64,000 nucleotides of DNA, from NCBI GenBank assembly GCA_029582165.1, contig CM055872.1:49929195-49993194 (forward strand), written 5' to 3'. This DNA is from Portulaca oleracea (lineage: Eukaryota; Streptophyta; Magnoliopsida; Caryophyllales; Portulacaceae). The stretch's first letter is position 1. Each line of letters opens with the position of its first letter. Under the pieces are notes generated by a model. It was not told where the DNA came from and ran no database searches. It worked only from the letters and a program-made list of their open reading frames with translations. The position numbers and the translations under genes are program-made. Positions 43,860 through 54,955 of the stretch are shown piece after piece.

Positions 43860-45040
43860 ACTGTGGACTTTCAAAACAATGGGCATCAACCATTATTACT
43901 GTGGACATCAACCAATACCAGCTTCCACAAGTACAACAGAACGACATACATATTCATCACAAATTTTCCTATTGTCCCCTTTCGTTGACCTTAACATCTA
44001 CTATGGCCTCACTTGATGTCCACACTGAATCTAGATTTTTCAAAAAAAAAAAGAACTTCAACCTTCTCCACCGCCTGAAACCGCCACAGAAAGCTGCCCA
44101 CCTATACTTTTCCAGCGTCATGGTTGTTCGTCGTTGACTTCGCTGGCTTCCACTACACAAAACATCATGTAAAAAAGAAGAATACATACAATACTCAACC
44201 TACCGCATCCCTAGAGTCCCTAGAACTAATAGGGCTATCTTGACCTCTGCCCACAAAATAACAATATATCATTATTCAAACATCATGTAAAAAGAGGAAT
44301 ACATACAAAGACTATTATTGATGTGGTAGCTTCAGTATTGTGGGGTTTCATCAGTGGATATCAATTAATACCAATGTGTATAACGTTCATATAACACCCC
44401 AATTTAATTCAGTATACATAAAAACAATGCCTGTGGACAACAATCAAATAACATCCCAATTTCATACTGGGAAAACCACCCCCAAAACCCAACATTTTGA
44501 AATGTCAGCTACATAACAAATTTGTATATTCAAAACATATAATCAATACTGTGGACTCCACCAGTTTCATCAGTGGACATCAACTAATGTCCCTGTGGAC
44601 AACACCCATATAATACACCGATTTCATAATGGGAACACCACCCGAAAACCCCAACCTTTTGAAACTTCAACTACATAATGAATTCGTATATTCAAAATAC
44701 ATAATTAATATTTTGGACACCACCAGTTTCATCAGTGGACATCAACTAATGCCCCTGTGGACACTACTCATATAACACACCAATTTTATATCGGGAAAAC
44801 CATCCAAAAACCTAACCTTTTGAAATATTATCTACATAACGAATTCCTATATTCAAAACACATAACCAAATATTGTGGACACCATCAGATACATTAGTGG
44901 ACATCCACCAATATCCCTATGAACAACACTCATATAACACCCTAATTTCATTCTTGACAACCCCCCGCCAAACCCCCACCTTTGAAAACACAATTACCTC
45001 CCAAACTATGGACATCTATTATTGCTATTGTGGACAACAT
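43860..45040 (-). repeat. GGACATC array, right arm of E3, with a 161-bp tandem unit
   Basis: Monomers read GATGTCC on the minus strand. From about 44340 to 44940 they are organised into a larger unit of about 161 bp. The anchor TTTTGAAA recurs with spacing 162 and 161 (44499, 44661, 44822), each preceded by a CAxxxTAATGTCCCTGTGGACA-like segment. Confidence 0.75.
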
Positions 45041-45710
45041 TCACCCAGTTCATCAAATGTAAAATACACATCGAAGTTTCGTATTCAACCCGCCCAAAAC
45101 GATAACCTTTTACTTGCTTCTTCCACATGGACCTCCTTCGTGCTTCCTTGTTCAGCCATTGAATTCGAAAATTCACGTATCTTAGAACACATACAATCGT
45201 TTCAATGAATTAAACCCTAAAAATAATCACATAAACAAATTCACATTGGAAAACACCATTTAAAGAACACTGCACCCAATGGAAACCCTAACACCGCACC
45301 CGAACCCACACCCAAATAGCCTTCCTGAAACTTTCCAACTCCGTCGTCTTTCGCCGTCGAGTTCATCTTGAGCCGTGAGGTTTGTCTTTCACCGTCGAGT
45401 TTGTCGCGTTCGTCGTCGAGTTCGCCGTCGAGTGTGGAGGAAGAGAGGAGATGAATGTTCAGTCTGGAGGAGGAGGGATGCTGAAACTTTAATTAGTGTT
45501 TTGGAATTGTTGATCATGTGTCGTTTCTTGGGAAGGGGTAACTGCATTTTATTTTTATTTTTTTATCCCAGCCTCACGTGAGGGCAATGTTAAAAGGGTT
45601 AAAAAAAAAACTAAACTCCACTTTTTTTCTCATCCATAGATTGAAGATCCAAGGGTCCACATTCCTAATGCTCACATGCTCACATAAACACAATGCTCAT
45701 ATGATCACTT

Positions 45711-45713
<3 letters not shown>

Positions 45714-45770
<57 letters not shown>
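45714..45770. repeat. (TA)n tract, right edge of the hotspot; P2 resumes
   Basis: About 27 TA units, then ATTTCTAAATCCTTTAATAC, as in P1 (30613) and P3 (57087). This shows that everything from 31867 to 45713 was added within one TA tract. Confidence 0.85.
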
Positions 45771-45773
<3 letters not shown>

Positions 45774-46833
45774 CTAAATCCTTTAATACAAATTTTAGCT
45801 TTAATTTTGATCTTGAGTTTACAAGGGGATGAATCAAATTGGACAGAAGAGGTATGTCAATTAAGGGCTTGTTTGGAGCGAAAAGTGGAATGGGTTGGGA
45901 ATGGAATTAGAATCCTAGGGGGTTGGGTATGGAATTAGAACCCTGAAATGAAGGTGTTTGGTGACCAGTGGAATGGAATCAAAGCTATAGTTATAGTATT
46001 TGTTATAATTATTATTATAATAATAATAATTATTATTATTATTATTAATATTATTATTATTATGACAATAATAAATTTTAATAATTAATAATTATCAATT
46101 ATTAATTAGTTATTATTACATATTAATTAATAATATTATTAATATGAATTACAAATTTTTATTTTTTTATTAATTAATAATAATTATAAATGGAAAATAA
46201 TTAACTATTATAATTATTAATTATTTTTTAATTGTTGACATTTGTATCAATTAGTAATTTTGTTATGTTAATTATTAATAATTTTAATTAATTATTAATT
46301 ATTAATAATAATAATTATTATTTATTAATTATTAATAATTATCAATTATTATTAATTAATTATAATAATTACTTATTAATTCTTAACATATATTTTTATT
46401 ATTAATTATTAACTATTAATTACTAATTTTCATATTACTAAATTACTAATTATTATAAATTATTACTAATTAATAACATTTAATAATTATTTTTTAGTAA
46501 TAATTATTCATATTTACATTTATAATAATTATTCTTAATTGTAATTATTATTAATAATTATAATTATTATTATAATTATTATAATTATAATTATAATTAA
46601 TTATTAATTGTAATAATAATTATAATTATTAATTATTAACAATTATTATTATAATTATTATTATTATGATTGTTATTTATTATAATAATTATTATAATAA
46701 TTATAATTAATTATTAATAATTTTAATTATATTCTTTTATTATTAATTATTAATTAATAATAATTATTATTATTATTATAATTATTATAATAATTATAAT
46801 TCATTATTAAGAATTATAATTATTATTATAATT

Positions 46834-47183
46834 ATAATTATTGGAAACTGGTCATATGAGCATTACTCTTTGGTGAGCATGTGAGCATGATTGCATTTCC
46901 GGTGGACATCAAGTATTATTTCTGTGGACATCAATAATGTAAAGTGGACATTAAGTATTGTTATTGTGGACATCAAGTATGCAAAAGGAATATAAGATTT
47001 TGCTTGTAGGACATCAAATGTTGATGTCCAACCTTTGTAGTTAATGTCCACAATAATAATGCTTAATGTCCAACTTACATAATTGATGTCCATAGAAATA
47101 ATACTTGATGTCCGCGTGAAATGCAACCATGCTCACATGCTCACAAAAGGTCAATGCTCATATGATCAGTTCCCATAATTATT
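46834..47183. mobile_element. GATGTCC-family foldback element E4 (332 bp), perfect 9-bp TSD
   Basis: Element 46843-47174. Left GGAAACTGGTCATATGAGCA, right inverse GGGAACTGATCATATGAGCA; the arms continue through TGGTGAGCATGTGAGCATG and TTGCATTTCC. The centre holds four GTGGACAT units, then after AAATGTTGATGTCC four inverted units, so the whole element is one imperfect palindrome. Flanks 46834-46842 and 47175-47183 are both ATAATTATT. The site is low complexity, so the duplication is supportive rather than conclusive. Confidence 0.85.
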
Positions 47184-47214
47184 ATTATAATAATTATTAT
47201 TAATTATTAATTAT

Positions 47215-47430
47215 TAATAATTATAATTATAACTATAATTATAATTATAATTATAATTATAATTATAATTATAATTATAACTATAATTATAATTATAATT
47301 ATAATTATAATTATAATTATAATTATAATTATAATTATAATTATAATTATAATTATAATTATAATTATAATTATAATTATAATAATAATAATAATAATAA
47401 TAATTATTATTATTATTATTATTATTATTG
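47215..47430. repeat. (ATAATT)n and (ATA)n microsatellite
   Basis: A hexanucleotide run of roughly 27 units followed by AAT and ATT triplets. The open frame across it (Tyr-Asn repeats) is an artefact of the repeat. Confidence 0.9.
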
Positions 47431-47648
47431 GTTTTTTTGTTGTTGTGAAAGAAAAGGGATAGCCTATTCCTCCCCTCCCCTCCCCCCCCCCTCACATTTG
47501 GGAGGTTTCTAATCCTTCAATTTGGGAGGGATAGCAAATCCCTAGGGATTGCAATTCCATTCCAGAAACTGCTCTCCAAACAGTAAAAACAGGAATTAGA
47601 ACTCATTACAACTTAATTTCATTCCTATTTTGCTAATGAAACAGGCCC

Positions 47649-48790
47649 TCAAGTCTTTCTAGGTCACATTCATATTGTTATGTGGGACTCTTTCGAAAGA
47701 GATGAGGGATTTAGAATTAGGTAGATTGAATTTGATATTCGTATACGGATAATTTTCCCCGATTTGTTTATGGCGAATAATCTAAGAGTAAATAAAGTAG
47801 GGTTGTGAGTAGTACAATGAAAAAAAGGGTCTTGGAACTCCACAATTATGAAGAAGAAGAAGAAGAAGAAGAAAACAAAGCATTTTATTTGGTTATTTGG
47901 TTGATTTACGGGGGAAAGAATCACTAATATATTGTAGTTTATGTGCAAAAAGGGCACAAAAGATGTCATGAGTAACATAATGTCATATTACTAATTTACA
48001 AATTCTAATATAGGACCGTCTCTAAATTAATTATTAGTCACTAGCTCACATATTCATAAAAGTTACCATAAATGTATACGTCCTACGATAATTTATGTTG
48101 AGATGGTTTTATATGAGATCTACTATTTACACATGATACATGGTTGATTGTTGGATTATTGGTGGTCCAGACATCATGTCCAAAAATAAAGGTCTAAGCT
48201 CAAATCATTGAAGTAAGTAGTTTGACATGATAAAAGTCTTTTTGAATTTCATCAAAGTTGAAATCATAACATCAACGCTTGGTTAGAAGATATTAATATT
48301 CAACGGCTAACTTTGGCTGTGGTTCTGGCTTCATTCGTGGGGACCCAGAGAATGTTGAGAAGAGACTTAAGGAGAATTGGCGAAGAGATTAAAAATATTT
48401 TTTTGTATTTTATTTTGTTGTTTATCTTATTGTTTGGCTGTGTGGCTTCTTTGTTGGTTGTTGTCCTTTCACTGTACTTTCCTCTGCGGTTTTCGTAGTG
48501 TCGATGCTGTCTTTTTGGTCTCTTTTGACTTTCAATAATAAAAATAATAATATTCAACGGCTAATTTCTTAAATAGGTGTTTGAAAACCGTGTGTTCATA
48601 ATGAAAACAATATTGTTTGATATTACATAGATGATGTTTTAAGTAATCTGATACGTAATAGGTACATCTATATATAGAATGGAGAATGAATGACATTTAT
48701 AGCTAACGCTTTTTCTATTCTTTGTTGGCATGGTGAGACCAAGTTTGTCATGATGGAGTTCCATATACAAAACCTTTTGAGTGTTGTAAC
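47649..48790. repeat. Segment P2, right part
   Basis: Colinear with P3 57180-59092, apart from the Cassandra element there and the shorter GAA run here. Joins gypsy B at GTAACTG/GTTAGGCACAG. Confidence 0.75.
48295..48564 (+). mobile_element. 5'-truncated LINE 3' end in P2
   Basis: Element 48311-48548 (238 bp), flanked by AATATTCAACGGCTAA on both sides (16-bp duplication) and ending in an AATAATAAAAATAAT tail. A variable-length long duplication with an A-rich 3' tail indicates target-primed reverse transcription. The sequence is too short to place in a family. Confidence 0.8.
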
Positions 48791-50025
48791 TGGTTAGGCA
48801 CAGATGGTCCGAGAAGCACTCCCGAAGGGGCTGTGGAAGCACTAGATTGGATAGCAATTTGGTTTTCAAGCATTTGGTTGTGGGTGGACAAGAGTTCAAC
48901 TTTAGTAACTACGGCCTTAATCACTGCATCTTGTCTTTGTTGATGCTTAAGTTGCTTTTGTTGGGACAAGATCATATCTTCTATCATAACCTCTAGGTTA
49001 GGCTTTTGAGGGGCTTCGTATTATTGGTTTTGGGTGGTCTTTGGTAACTCTGAGCGGGAGGCCTTTGTCCTAGTGAAGGTTGTCCTTGAGGAGGACCCAC
49101 TTGGTTGTTGCCCCGGTAAGAGAAATTGGAGTGATTTCTCCAACTGGGGTTAAATGCATTAGAATATGGGTCAAAATGAGGTCTTTGGGTAGGGTTTCCA
49201 ACAAAGTTTGCTTGGTCAGGATGAACGCTACTACCCACCCCATTTGGACAATACAAAGTCTCATGCTCAAAGGAATTGCAGAAAGCACATAAAGGGGGAG
49301 GGGAAGCATTCACTTGCATCTTCTCCATCTTATCATTAATTGCATCCAATTTAGCAGACAAAAGAGTAATGACATAGACAAAATGCTTACCTCCCGTCCT
49401 CTTAGAACGCGGTCTTGATTACTGGTAGCTCGTCAACAATCTTTCTCATGATATTCCCTCCAGCTGTGGCAAGGATGGTGACCCTGAATTGATCTTCTAC
49501 CCCATTGTAAAAGGCTTGAATGGGGACCCATGGCTCAAATCCTTGATGGAGGCACAGGCGAAGCAACTCCTTGAATCTCTCCCACGCTTAATAAAAAGTC
49601 TCGTCCGACTCTTGAGCAAAACTGGAGATTTGATTCCTTAAGCTCGTCAACTTGCTTGGTGGGAAGTACTTTGCCAAGAAAGCACTAGCAAGTTGATCGA
49701 ATGTGCTTATGGAATTCGCCAAAAGGGAGTCTAGCCACTCCCATGCTCTATCCTCGAGTGAAAACGGAAACAACCGCAGCTTGATTGCATCCGGGGAGAC
49801 CCCGTTGGCTTTGTAATTGCCGCATACTTGACGAAAGATGCGAAGGTGTCGGTTGGGATCCTCGCTAGGGAGACCATGTAAGGGCGTAGCTCGCACTCAA
49901 CTGATGAGAGAATTCTTAAGCTCGATGTTGTTCACCCCCACGTTCGGGACATTGATGGCTGTTGGAGGGTCAGTGACATTCAGAGTCACATACTGGCTAA
50001 AAGTTCTCTGTTCTTCCTCGGCCAT
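48791..50025 (-). pseudogene. Gypsy B gag, broken
   Basis: Same protein as copy A (KANGVSPDAIKLRLFPFSLE, CAFCNSFEHETLYC). A 36-bp loss near 49432 lies between two AGCT-like repeats, a stop follows DETFY, and frame shifts are present. Confidence 0.75.
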
Positions 50026-50306
50026 TTCGAACTCTTGCGTGGGTGTTGCTCTACTAGCTTCTTCTAGTCTTTGCCTCTTCCTCCGAGAGTGGAAAGTTCA
50101 ATCAATCTCATGATCAAACTTGAACTTCGAGGACTTTTGCATCTACCAAGAAAACCTAGCAAGAACAAAAACACGAATACCAACGCAATGAAAACAAGAA
50201 AATCAAAGATAAAAAGAAAAGAAAAAGAAAACAACTTATTCAATCTAAGAGTATTCGTTTAATAGCTGCTAAAGGCAGAGTCCCCTAGCAACGTCGCCAA
50301 AAAACT

Positions 50307-53085
50307 TGACAAGGCCGCAAGCGCATGGGTACGTTGTAGTACGTCAAGGTCGATCCCACAAGGACTCAGTTAACAACGCAATGAACTAGCCCTCTACTTG
50401 ATTGCTAAGTCAATCGGGTTTTGGTTTTTGAAGACTTTTTGAAACTAATTAGAGCTAATTAAGCAGGGAAATTTATCTAGAATGAAATCAAGGAAGAAGA
50501 ATTCTAAGGAAATGTTTACCTAGCAACGAGTTTTACTATTAGAACCTAGTTCGTAGAATCATTGATTCAGATGAATCAAGAATCAATAACCATATGAATT
50601 CTACCGCTCTTTTGATGCTTAATAGAATTACTCAAATTAACCTAACAAACAACTTTCGTTTGCTTTCAAGTTAATCAAAGTTGAAGGTCTCAAATTATCT
50701 GATTATCAAGATGATTCCCTAGTTTGCTATTCTTTTCTCAAATTTCACAAAACTAGGTAGAAAGGTTGGTAATTAGATTATTCTAATTCAACTTTCAGTA
50801 CTTCTCAGATTAACCTCAAGTCACAAGCATTCAAGGCCTTACAAATACTCATGAACATGAATAACACAACCTTTTATTGACTCAAAACGAGAATTCAAGC
50901 ACAAACCGTGAAAATCCAATCAAACTACATTGTTTCGGGTTGAAGAACCCTAGAATTCTAAGAATCTACCTCTCATGTTCAATGTAAGTATGAAACAAGT
51001 TTCAATCATGATAATCAATCCTCAAAACAAAAGAGAATACGAAAACAATAGACAAACTGCGAAGATATGTCCCGTTGAGTCTTTCGATCCCACGGTGGAA
51101 CCTTCCCCGAGAAATCCGCTACTTTCTTCTCGAATTCCGATTCTTCCCTTCTCTTGGTTTGATTCAATCTTGAATCTTGATTGATTCGGAAAGAGGAGTA
51201 GGAAGGGTTAGAGGCTTTCTGTCTTTCTTGCTTGAAGAATAATTATCGAACTCCCAAAACTCCCCCTTTCTCTTCCTTTAATCGTGAAACAAAAACCGCC
51301 GCCGCGCGACTTAGTGGTCCACCACGGTCCGTAGCAGCCCACCACGATCTATGGAGCTTGCCATGGTCAGGCCGTACTGGTCGTTGGTTGCTTAGTTTCT
51401 GCTCTGTTGCTCTTGAACTTCGTGCCACGGTTCGTACACCCATGGAGGATGTTCATGTTGCCCTTAGGTCTGCCAGAAATGTTCCCAAAACCAGTGTTTT
51501 TCTCCCAAATCTGCAAGCTTTCATTAAAAACAAGGAGACCAAGTGTAATCGAGAAATAGGGAATACATATATATGTTTTCAATCCAAAACCTCCGTAATC
51601 TACTATTAAAACTCCTTTAGAATCAGGGCAAATCATGCTTTTAGGGCCGGTTTCAGAACAGTTTCATTTTTCTCAGCAATGTTTGAGTTGTATGTGTGTA
51701 TCCTATTAGTAAAATAAGGATGAAAAGTTCAAAGCTTGTCCGCTTTTTCATTCAAACTAATTAAAATTATTTACACTTTAGTGAAATTTCAAGTCAAGAG
51801 ACACTTTCATGATGCTTACTAACTCCTTGATTTCTCGAGTGTTCAAGTTCTTTAGGTGGTGTCATATATGGCGGGGGTAATCTTACCCAACCGAGTCATT
51901 TCAAGTGTTCATTGCAACTCTTGAAATGACGAAGGATGGTTAAAGTATTTCAAGAGTTAAGAGGTTAATGGAACCAAGTTATAAGTTAAGGGTTGTCTGA
52001 GGAGGTCAAAGATGAGCTTAGAAGGTGAAACTGGTCTGACACGGACCGTATCAAGCTTTAGCAAGGTTGTCAGAGTTGAGATTTTAGTTAGGATCGATGA
52101 GCGTAGTTAGGATCGAAATTGTAGAATCGGATCGAGGATCGTAAGATTCTAATACAATTGGAAAATATCAAAAAATGTTCTATTATAATTAAATTGTTAA
52201 CAAATGTTCACTAGTAATGAAACAATACATTTAAATTGTATATTCAGTATATAACATTAATACAAAATTTATATTGTTATGACAAAATTTTAAAAATGAT
52301 AATGTGCGCGAACATTATTAAACTCATGTAGGATCAATGATCGAATCGTAGGATCGTAGAAAAAAATCGTATTGCGATTTTGACACATAATATTCAGGTT
52401 AAACTAGCATCGTAAGATCCTAACTACTTTAAGACTCTAATAAGAGTTGGATCGATGAAAGTTTTTTGGATCGTAAACTCGTAAAATAGTTGATTCGAAT
52501 GAACATTTTAAGTTGGTTATGTTGGCGTCCAGATGGTCGAGTTAAGACAACATGGATAAACATGGACCGTGCTAGCTAAACATGGACCGTGCTAGCTTAG
52601 CACAGGTCGTGTTGAGGCCACCACGATCCGTGGTGGAGCCCAGCTGTGTCATTTTTGAAACCCCTTGATTTTAGCTTCAAGAATTAACTCATGGGGAATC
52701 GTTTTGGGATTATTCTTGATGATATTCTCAGTCAATAATGATCCCCTTGATCATGGTCAAAATCGCATGGACAATGCCCCTCAATCATGTTTTGTGATTG
52801 ACAAGTTTAAATGCTCCTAAACCCTAAAAATATGGGATGAATTTCATTCATCCAACATACCACAACTATTTTTCCTTTTTCCTAGACCTTCAACACAACT
52901 CCTAAGGTGTTGAACTGCAGCAACTTCTTGAGAGTTTCTTGTGAGATCTTATACTTTGCAGACAAGAAGTTAGGTTTTATGTCTATTCAAGGTCTTGTGA
53001 ATAAGTCTTAAAGAGAGACGGGTTTTGACCTTTGACTCCTGATCCCTTATCTTGTATATGACCGTGTTACCCCATATTTCCAACA
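50307..53085 (-). repeat. Gypsy B 5' LTR
   Basis: TGTTGG..TGTCA ends with the primer site just beyond. The length equals that of the C copy by my count (2779). No tandem partner LTR is present. Confidence 0.7.
52062..52511. mobile_element. hAT-type MITE, family H, in gypsy B LTR
   Basis: Starts CAAGGTTGTCAG and has the same AGGATCG and GAATCG interior as the P1/P3 insertions. The right end is altered (TTTTAAGTTGGTTATG), so I cannot read its duplication. Shared with gypsy C at about 62294-62740. Confidence 0.6.
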
Positions 53086-53086
53086 C

Positions 53087-53734
53087 ATCCCACCTAGAGC
53101 TCGCTAATAGGTCAAGTCGAGTCGGGTTCGTGTTCGTGTCAAACTTAAATGGGTTCGAAATCTTCTGACCTGAACCTAACCCATTTATTAAACGGATTGG
53201 AAATTGAAACCGTTTACCGTTTCAATTTTAAACGGTTTGACCTTATTTTGACCTATTTACCCATTTAAGTAAACGTGTTAGAATAAAGTTGTCAATTTAC
53301 CCATTTAACCATTAACTCATTTATACAAAACAACTCATTGTTAGATCGAAATATGACATATCATACTCGACAATTTGCGTGGTAATATAATTTAAGTTAT
53401 ATATAAGGAGATATCTTTTTATTCATAGTCAAAGATAAATATAAGTCAAAATTACAAGTCTCACGTATATTTCAATGATTATTAACCATAACTTTAATCT
53501 AAGTTTATTGATAAACAATATAATTGGGTAACAATTCTCGAGCAAATGACTTGACCCATTTAACATGCCTAATTAAACGGGTTAAGTAGGTGTTTTCGTG
53601 TCGAAAATCCGGACTTGAACCTAACCCATTTAATTAAAAGGGTTGAAAATTTCTACCTAAACCTACTTAATATCGTGTTAGGTTCAGGTTTGTAGTCGTG
53701 TCGGGTCAGCTTTTCCCAGCTCTAAATTCCCACC
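53087..53734. mobile_element. hAT-type MITE next to gypsy B, absent in copy C
   Basis: Element about 53095-53726 (632 bp), TAGAGCTCG to CAGCTCTA(AA), flanked by ATCCCACC and TTCCCACC (7 of 8). Copy C has the empty site CACATCCCACAATATATC at about 63321. The interior carries many AACCCATTTA and GGTTCAGGTT motifs. Confidence 0.75.
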
Positions 53735-54346
53735 ATATATCTTTTCATCAAACTAAAATAAGGAAAGTAAATCACATAATATATCCATTTTCGCCGATAG
53801 ATTGGTTTCCATTAGTGATACTACACGTATTAAGATTAGGAGCCAAATCGCAATACACAAACCCTAAACTTGCCAACAAACACTTCCATCCATATGCATT
53901 ATACCTATTCCTTAATGATGTGACGATTCTCCACAACCACCTTCATGCACCTCAAAACTTTTTATTTTAGGATACATTACTAGCTTAATAATAATAAGAA
54001 AGACAAAGATATGTATAATTGACAATTTCATAAAAAAAAATTAGAAAATAGTTAATTTTATTGTCTCTATTTCATAATAATTTTGTTTTGACTTTATATA
54101 ATCTCCAATATATTTCAATTCACAATATCTAATATTTTTATAATTTATAAAAAAATTACGGGAATCATATAAAATAACTTTACGATGAAAGTTTACAAAA
54201 ATTTGTAGGGATCCATAGGCAGTAAAAATATAAAACGGAGGACTCCTCCCCCCGAAAGAAAAAAGAAGGGAAAGAATGGGGAAAAAGTTACGAAGTGTTT
54301 GAATATAAATAGACACCCAGGTGGGGTCTGAGCCAAAAAGGGCGAT
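53735..54346. other. Single-copy-like flank shared with unit C
   Basis: Colinear with 63331-63940. No gene seen; a frame at 53698-53970 is not supported. It joins the truncated M element. Confidence 0.5.
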
Positions 54347-54805
54347 CAATCCCTACTATTTATTTGTATTCTGGTGGTTCAAAAAAAATAGTATTGTAGT
54401 GGGACATCATCAAGATTATAAATATCATAGATTTTGTGTTTCATTTGATTCAAAACTTTGTATAACACTACCACGATTTTTAATGAATTTACGGCATTTC
54501 TCCCAATTTTTTTAAAAATGTCATTTTTATGTTTTTTTTTAAATCATAATAATTTCTCGGAGTATCAAAAAAATAATTTAAAAAATGTTTTAGTAACTAC
54601 ACTTTATTCCCTTTCTGCAGGCACAAACGGAAAAACAAAAAACAATATGGGGTAAGCATTAAAAAAATTAAAAGAATGTGGAGGTGGATTTGGTACCACT
54701 ACAATCCAATTTCTTTTTTTTTTTTTGGACTACCAAGATCCAATGAAAATAGAGGTTATTGTTGTCCAATTAGTAAAAGCTGCGATTGTTATAATCCAAT
54801 TTTCC
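54347..54805. mobile_element. Mutator-type MITE, family M, copy 5 (left end truncated)
   Basis: The right TIR is complete (TTATAATCCAATTTTCC). The left starts inside the TIR at CAATCCCTACTATT, lacking about 20 bp. The same breakpoint occurs at 63941, so the truncation predates the duplication. Confidence 0.75.
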
Positions 54806-54822
54806 TATATATTATATATATA

Positions 54823-54955
54823 GGGAACGGATCACATAAACATGGAACTTTGGTGAACAAGTGACAATGGATGGACATCAAGTATTGTTTCAAGGGACAT
54901 CAAGTTTGCATGTTCACATGCTCACCAAAGTTTCACGCTCATGTGATTTGTTACC
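54823..54955. mobile_element. GATGTCC-family miniature foldback, unit 2 copy
   Basis: 133 bp, equivalent to the element at 27881 with a few substitutions (GGGAACGGATCACATAAACA; right end ..GTGATTTGTTACC). Same TA flanks and same following sequence TTTCTCAATATACAAG, so it was duplicated with the unit. Confidence 0.85.

Larger units (their letters stand above)
39717..45713. mobile_element. Large GATGTCC-family element, copy E3 (about 6.0 kb)
   Basis: Ends GGGATATGATAATATGAGCA and, inverted at the right, GGGAAGTGATCATATGAGCA, each followed by GTGAGCATGTGAGCA. The inverted similarity continues inward for several hundred bases: GACCCTTGGATCTT, CACGTGAGG, CTCGACGACGAAC, GTTGG(C/A)AAGTTTCAG, ATTGGGTGCA. 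It goes on more loosely through the repeat arrays, GATGTCC on the left (about 40740-43740) and GGACATC on the right (about 43880-45040). A hAT-type MITE is nested at 40386. No transposase is recognised. TA tracts lie on both sides. Confidence 0.78.
45862..47651. mobile_element. PIF/Harbinger-like element with AT-only interior
   Basis: Element 45865-47648 (1784 bp) from GGGCTTGTTTGG to AAACAGGCCC, flanked by TAA and TCA. P1 (about 30705) and P3 (about 57175) have the uninterrupted site GTATGTCAATTCAAGTCTTTC. Ends also share GGAATGGAATT-type motifs. The interior from about 46000 to 46840 and 47175 to 47430 is almost purely A and T. A GATGTCC-family element is nested inside. Confidence 0.7.
48791..53085 (-). 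mobile_element. Gypsy copy B (Athila/Tat-like): 5' LTR plus partial gag
   Basis: On the minus strand: LTR 53085-50307 (2779 bp) from TGTTGGAAATATGGGG to TGTCA; primer site TGGCGACGTTGCTAGGGGAC at about 50299; gag from the ATG at 50025 to the truncation at 48791. The pol and 3' LTR are missing. A hAT-type (family H) MITE sits in the LTR (about 52062-52510). Colinear with copy C. Confidence 0.8.

Noticed and set aside
38904..45208. Conserved ORF (about 105 aa) in the right arms of E2 and E3
   Set aside because: The two frames (38904-39215 and 44873-45208) run through repeat monomers, and most differences change the amino acid, giving no sign of purifying selection.
33643..45713. Interpretation of E2 plus E3 as a host tandem satellite
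   Set aside because: Both have TIR ends shared with free-standing miniature elements, and paralogous sites lack them, so they are insertions.
47214..47495. Minus-strand open frame with long Tyr-Asn repeats
   Set aside because: It is the translation of an (ATAATT)n microsatellite; no gene-like composition.
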